A DNA stretch of 45,100 bases from Piromyces finnis (lineage: Eukaryota; Neocallimastigomycota; Neocallimastigomycetes; Neocallimastigales; Neocallimastigaceae), in contig MCFH01000111.1 of NCBI GenBank assembly GCA_002104945.1, forward strand, positions 1 through 45,100. Reading direction: 5' to 3'. A program made the position numbers and the translations under genes. The notes beneath the pieces were generated by a model, which saw only the letters and a program-made list of their open reading frames with translations, ran no database searches and was not told the origin of the DNA. Shown here in pieces: positions 41,221 through 45,100 of the stretch (position 1 is the stretch's first letter; every line of letters begins with the position of its first letter).

Positions 41221-42253
41221 TGTCACGAATACTAGTGAAATTACAATTTCAAGATCACTTGGAATTGTGAAATCACTTATGAAAATTCAAAATCAAACAA
41301 ATAGTTTATTTTCAAATAAATTATAAAATTTTATTAAGAAATATTTAAAAATTTAGGAAAGGTTAAAATATGACCTTAACCCTTAATAATTTTTATAATA
41401 AATAACTTTAACCCTTATCGTTAAAATGGAATAAGAAAAAACACGCGTATCTCCTCAACGAATGGACGATTTTTGAATAAAAAATTTTGGTTATAATTAC
41501 GTTCGTTAGAAAGCCACGCTCGAGACAAACAACATATCTTAAAATCAGGTCAATATCTCTGCTGGTTCACGAGATATTCCAATTTAAAGATATTTTGTTA
41601 GCAATGATTAATTGTTTATTCAGAGAATGATCACCCCTGATTATATCAAACATAAATCATTCACTCAAAGTATAAAAAATTATTGTTTAATTAAATTAAA
41701 ATTATTTTCCGGAACTAATTAACTTTATTTTATAATAATTATTTCAATAACATAATTTATAATCTTTGAATTAAAAGATTATAATTTTAATATTATATTC
41801 AATGAATTATATTATAATTAAGAAATAATTAATATTATAAATATATAAACAATAGTTATTTTTAATAATTAGTAGTAAGTCTTAAGTTTAGCCTTAGTAT
41901 TATAAATATATTATGAATATAATCATGTACTAAAAAGTTATTTTAGTATTAAATGTTAAAATTATAAATAGTATAAATAGTTTAGAAATAGTTTTATGAA
42001 TTAAAATCTTTGTAAAGATTATTATCTTATTAATACTTAATAAGTATTACTATTAAATAATCTTATTATTATATATATTCTTTAAATAAAATAAAAGGAA
42101 TTATTTTAACTATAATACATAATTTAATTATTCATTTATAAATCAATTAAGATTATTTAATAAAACATTTTTTTTCTAACCTAGTTATCTTTTAACCTTT
42201 TTATTTAATTTAATATTTTAATATTAAATTATAAGTTTAGTAAAACTTTTACA
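41221..42253 (+). repeat. LTR family C, solo, complete (1033 bp)
   Basis: Starts TGTCACGAATACTAGTG, ends AGTAAAACTTTTACA; same length as 13103-14135 and nearly identical. Hairpin CAATTTCAAG/CTTGGAATTG at 41244-41267. Flanks ACCTG and TTAAT show no target duplication. Element B lies on its left only. Confidence 0.82.
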
Positions 42254-42995
42254 TTAATACGTATTTAAAATAATGTATAATGTATTAAATTAATGTACCG
42301 TAAATTTCCATAAAATTTATATCACAATACATTAACATAAATTTATGTAAAATATAATTTTATGATAAGATAAAGTTTTTGATGATAAAATAAATTTTAA
42401 ATTAAATAAATTTTAACCAATAAATATTTTAGATAATAAAAAATTTTTTTTATAAACTAAGCCTCAAAATTAGAATAAATAAATTGAATATATGTTTGAA
42501 ATATAATCAACCCATATAGTAAATAAATCAAAACTTTATTTTAAGTTTAGAAAATTCTGTAGTAAATAAATTGAATTTAAATAGTTTAATACAAATAATT
42601 TCTTTTAATAAATGTATAAATGTAAACAATGTAAAATTATAATATTAAAAACATGTATATTAGAATTTATTCAATTTATTTAAAAAGTATAAATAAAGAA
42701 AATTTTTCAACTATTGAAAGGATAGTTGGAAAATCGTATAGGTTAATTTAGTATAGATAAATTAACATTAGTTTATAGTTTAGATTAATAATTTTAGTTT
42801 TAAATAAAATAAATTGATTACCTAGTGAGGGCTCTGGTAAAATATCCTTCACGGTAAGTAATCAACGGTTGTTTTAGTTTAGTTATTTTAAAATAATTTA
42901 ATAAATAAAATATAAAAAATTAAAAATAATTTAAAGTGTAGTTTAGAATATTGAGTGTATACAAACCTGAACTTAGTTTAGAATATTTTACACTT
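42254..42995. other. AT-rich DNA, possibly the degraded 3' internal part of an LTR A element
   Basis: No open frame. At 42814-42865 a less AT-rich imperfect hairpin (TTGATTAC/GTAATCAA outside, GTGAGGG/CCTTCAC inside). The segment ends in a purine run directly before LTR A. Confidence 0.4.
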
Positions 42996-43006
42996 AGAGA
43001 GAGAGA
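42996..43006 (+). promoter_or_regulatory. Candidate polypurine tract before LTR A
   Basis: AGAGAGAGAGA one base before TGTAAAGATATC. This suggests that 43008-43621 was a 3' LTR. Confidence 0.5.
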
Positions 43007-43007
43007 T

Positions 43008-43621
43008 TGTAAAGATATCAAACGCCTCTGTTTGATATCTTTAATGTAACTTAAGCCACAAGTATTATTGTTTAAGCTATACAATTTATATTACAGAAAA
43101 AGAAAATGAGACATAATTTATTTATTAATAATTAAAGTTTGAAACAAAATAAATTATTTAATTTATTTTTAATGTTTTACAAATAAATTAAATTTCTCAA
43201 TTTAATTTCTTAGTTTTAGTATTGTTTTTGATAGAAAAAGATGAATAGTATATAAATAATAAATGATTAATATATAAATAATACATGGGCGCATATTCAA
43301 ATTGAATAGTACTTAATTTGAATTGCCTATTTAAATTTTACTAAAATAGTTATAGTTTAAATATTTTATTAATAGTTAAGATTTTAGTGTAGGTTTTAAA
43401 TAATAATATATTTTAAATAAATAGTTATAATATAATATAAATGTATTTAGGAAAAGTATAAATAGAAGATGTTTTTTCATCATTTTATCAATGTAATTGT
43501 TATTATTAAAAATTCTATTATAATAAAAGACATTTTTTATAAAACAATTTTTATTTTAATTATAGTGTTATTGTAAAGAATAGATATCCTAATCTATTCT
43601 TTCAGTGTTTCAACATTTACA
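43008..43621 (+). repeat. LTR family A, complete (614 bp)
   Basis: Starts TGTAAAGATATCAAACGCC and ends ACATTTACA, matching 1-691 (minus) and the end of 5738-5944. Near-tip perfect inverted repeat AAAGATATCAAAC/GTTTGATATCTTT at 43011-43023/43030-43042. Confidence 0.8.
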
Positions 43622-44209
43622 ATATCAAAGTTAAGAAATGAAATTTGGATAAATATTTAAATTAATGGATAATTAAATTTAAATATTTTAAATATTCAAA
43701 TTAAATCTTAAAAAGTTTTTATTTAATTAAAATTAGTTTAATAACTTTAGCGTAGTTTTAAAATAAGTTTTTTTTAATAAGAAATATATTATAAATAGTA
43801 TTATTAATATTAAAATAATATATAAATAATACATGGACTGTATTCAATTTGCAGTTTACTCAAATTGAATCAAAAGTGTGTTTAATTTGTTTTAGTTTAT
43901 TTTTATTATTTTATTATTTAATTAAATTAGTATTAAATTAGTTTTATTTATTTTATATTGAATATATGTATAATTGAATGAAAAATATATGTAATGAATG
44001 TAAATGAAAAAACATATAAATAAATGTATTTTTTCCAAATTTTAAATAAACGTAGTTGTTATTGACTATTATATAGTTAATAACTTTTTTTAAGAGAAAT
44101 ATAGATTGAAAAATTTTATTCAATAATTTTAGTGTTTAATTTTTTTTTTTTATAATTTTTGTGTTTTATTGTAAAAATAATAATCTGTTTTTAACATTAT
44201 CATTTTACA
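43622..44209 (+). repeat. LTR family E, 5' truncated
   Basis: Matches the minus strand of 3248-3840 (AAATGAAATTTGGATAAATA, CATGGACTGTATTCAA, TTGTGTTTTATTGTAAAA). It ends ATTTTACA at 44209. Its 5' ~120 bp are missing where it meets LTR A. Confidence 0.65.
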
Positions 44210-44409
44210 ATAATATTTTTAAATTAATACAAATACAAGATTCCCAATTTTTTGGGATAATTTCTCATATTTATAATTTTTTGAAATTAATTAAAAAAGA
44301 AGAAAAAAATAAAATATCTAGATTGGATTAATGAATTAGAAAATTTTAATTTCATGAAAGTTCTAGATTAATAATATAATAAAATTTAAAATTAAAATTT
44401 AATTATTTA

Positions 44410-45100
44410 AAAAATAGTTGTGATATGTAGTGAACCAAAAACATTTAAGTCGTGGTCGAAAACCTAACCAAAATGCCATTAACTTATAACAAGTAATGAA
44501 TTTTATCAATTAAAAATCGGAACAGTGTATATTTTCAATAAATCAAATAAGATATCGCATGTATTATAAGAATATATGTGGATGACATGATAATCATAGG
44601 AAAAAAAAAATGAAATAAATTTTATAAGTAAAATTTAATCAAAATTTAAAATTTCCAACTGTGAACCAGCCAAATATATTTTAGGAATTATAATTAAAAG
44701 AAAACTTAATTTGATTACAAACGATATATAAAAGTGTTTTAGGCTCATTAATATATTTAGCGAAATGTAAACGTCCTAATATTTCATTTCAGTACATAAA
44801 GCAACGAGGCAGTGTGAAAAACCAAATGTTAGTGATTGGAAAAAGGTAATCAATATTTTAAAATACTTAAATACAACTAAATATTTCAAATTAATGTATA
44901 AAGGAAAGGAAAAAATCCATGCATATTCTGATTCTGATTTTTCTGGAGATAACGAAGATCGAAATCAACTTCAGAGCATATAATTCTAACGGGAAATTCA
45001 CCAATTTGCTGGTACTCTAAAAAAAATGATTATAGCAACATTAACCACTAAAGCTGAATATATTAGTACATCTGAGTGTGCTAAAAAGGTACTTTGGATA
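44410..45100 (+). pseudogene. Ty1/copia pol remnant (RT end and RNase H), continues past the window
   Basis: The plus strand shows copia-type motifs in broken frames: RIYVDDMIIIG (YVDD at 44575-44586), GSLIYLAKCKRPNISF, a short spacer, then HAYSDSDFSGDNEDR (RNase H, ~44920), a degraded ICWYSKK stretch and TTKAEYISTSECAKKVLWI at the edge. The order RT then RNase H at the end of pol is as in Ty1/copia. Several frame breaks make it inactive. It is the only copia-type sequence in the window. Confidence 0.88.

Noticed and set aside
43008-44209. One 1.2 kb LTR instead of LTR A followed by LTR E
   Set aside because: LTR A ends alone at 5944 and LTR E occurs alone at 3248-3958, so they are separate families that adjoin here.

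Overview
The window holds no recognisable host protein gene. It is an extremely AT-rich intergenic landscape made of nuclear tRNA genes, LTR retrotransposons (intact, nested, broken and solo) and long pure microsatellites. The eukaryotic tRNAs (no encoded CCA, fungal-like Glu and Arg sequences), the Ty3/gypsy chromovirus-type and Ty1/copia-type elements and the A/T composition fit an early-diverging fungus, with anaerobic gut fungi (Neocallimastigomycota) as the best guess. An AT-rich amoebozoan such as a dictyostelid cannot be excluded. This assignment is inference.

Layout. 1-5.3 kb: a decayed Ty3/gypsy element on the minus strand (element A: gag, protease, RT, RNase H, integrase lost), with its 3' LTR at the left edge and a foreign LTR (E) between gag and protease. 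5.3-14.3 kb: tRNA genes (Ser-Met pair, Trp, Glu-Arg pair, Gly) among copies of a ~516 bp repeat (D), a complete 1033 bp solo LTR (C) and microsatellites. 14.3-18.4 kb: a fragment of a gypsy integrase C-terminus, a 585 bp TTTTA array and a cluster of perfect inverted repeats at 15.7-16.0 kb. 18.4-22.8 kb: second copies of D and C, a second Trp gene and a second Arg-Glu pair whose Glu gene is broken, plus a 52 bp minisatellite.

22.8-41.2 kb: two copies of a higher-GC gypsy element (B) lie tail to tail. Copy 1 (plus) has a 1577-codon gag-pol frame. Copy 2 (minus) is broken and is interrupted by a complete chromovirus (element F, 33382-39498) with 5 bp target duplications. 41.2-45.1 kb: a second 1033 bp LTR C, an LTR A, an LTR E and the end of a Ty1/copia pol gene running off the window.

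How the parts relate. Element B LTR tips stop 11 and 12 bp upstream of two tRNA genes, as expected of retroelements targeted to Pol III promoters. In B and F the bases directly after the 5' LTR are not tRNA-like but complement 11 and 10 bases inside the same LTR, which suggests Tf1-like self-priming. Every LTR family carries an inverted repeat near its 5' tip, and B has a GC-rich, structured gag leader that contains a tRNA T-arm/B-box mimic. Many frame breaks are single-base indels, so some may be sequencing errors rather than decay.
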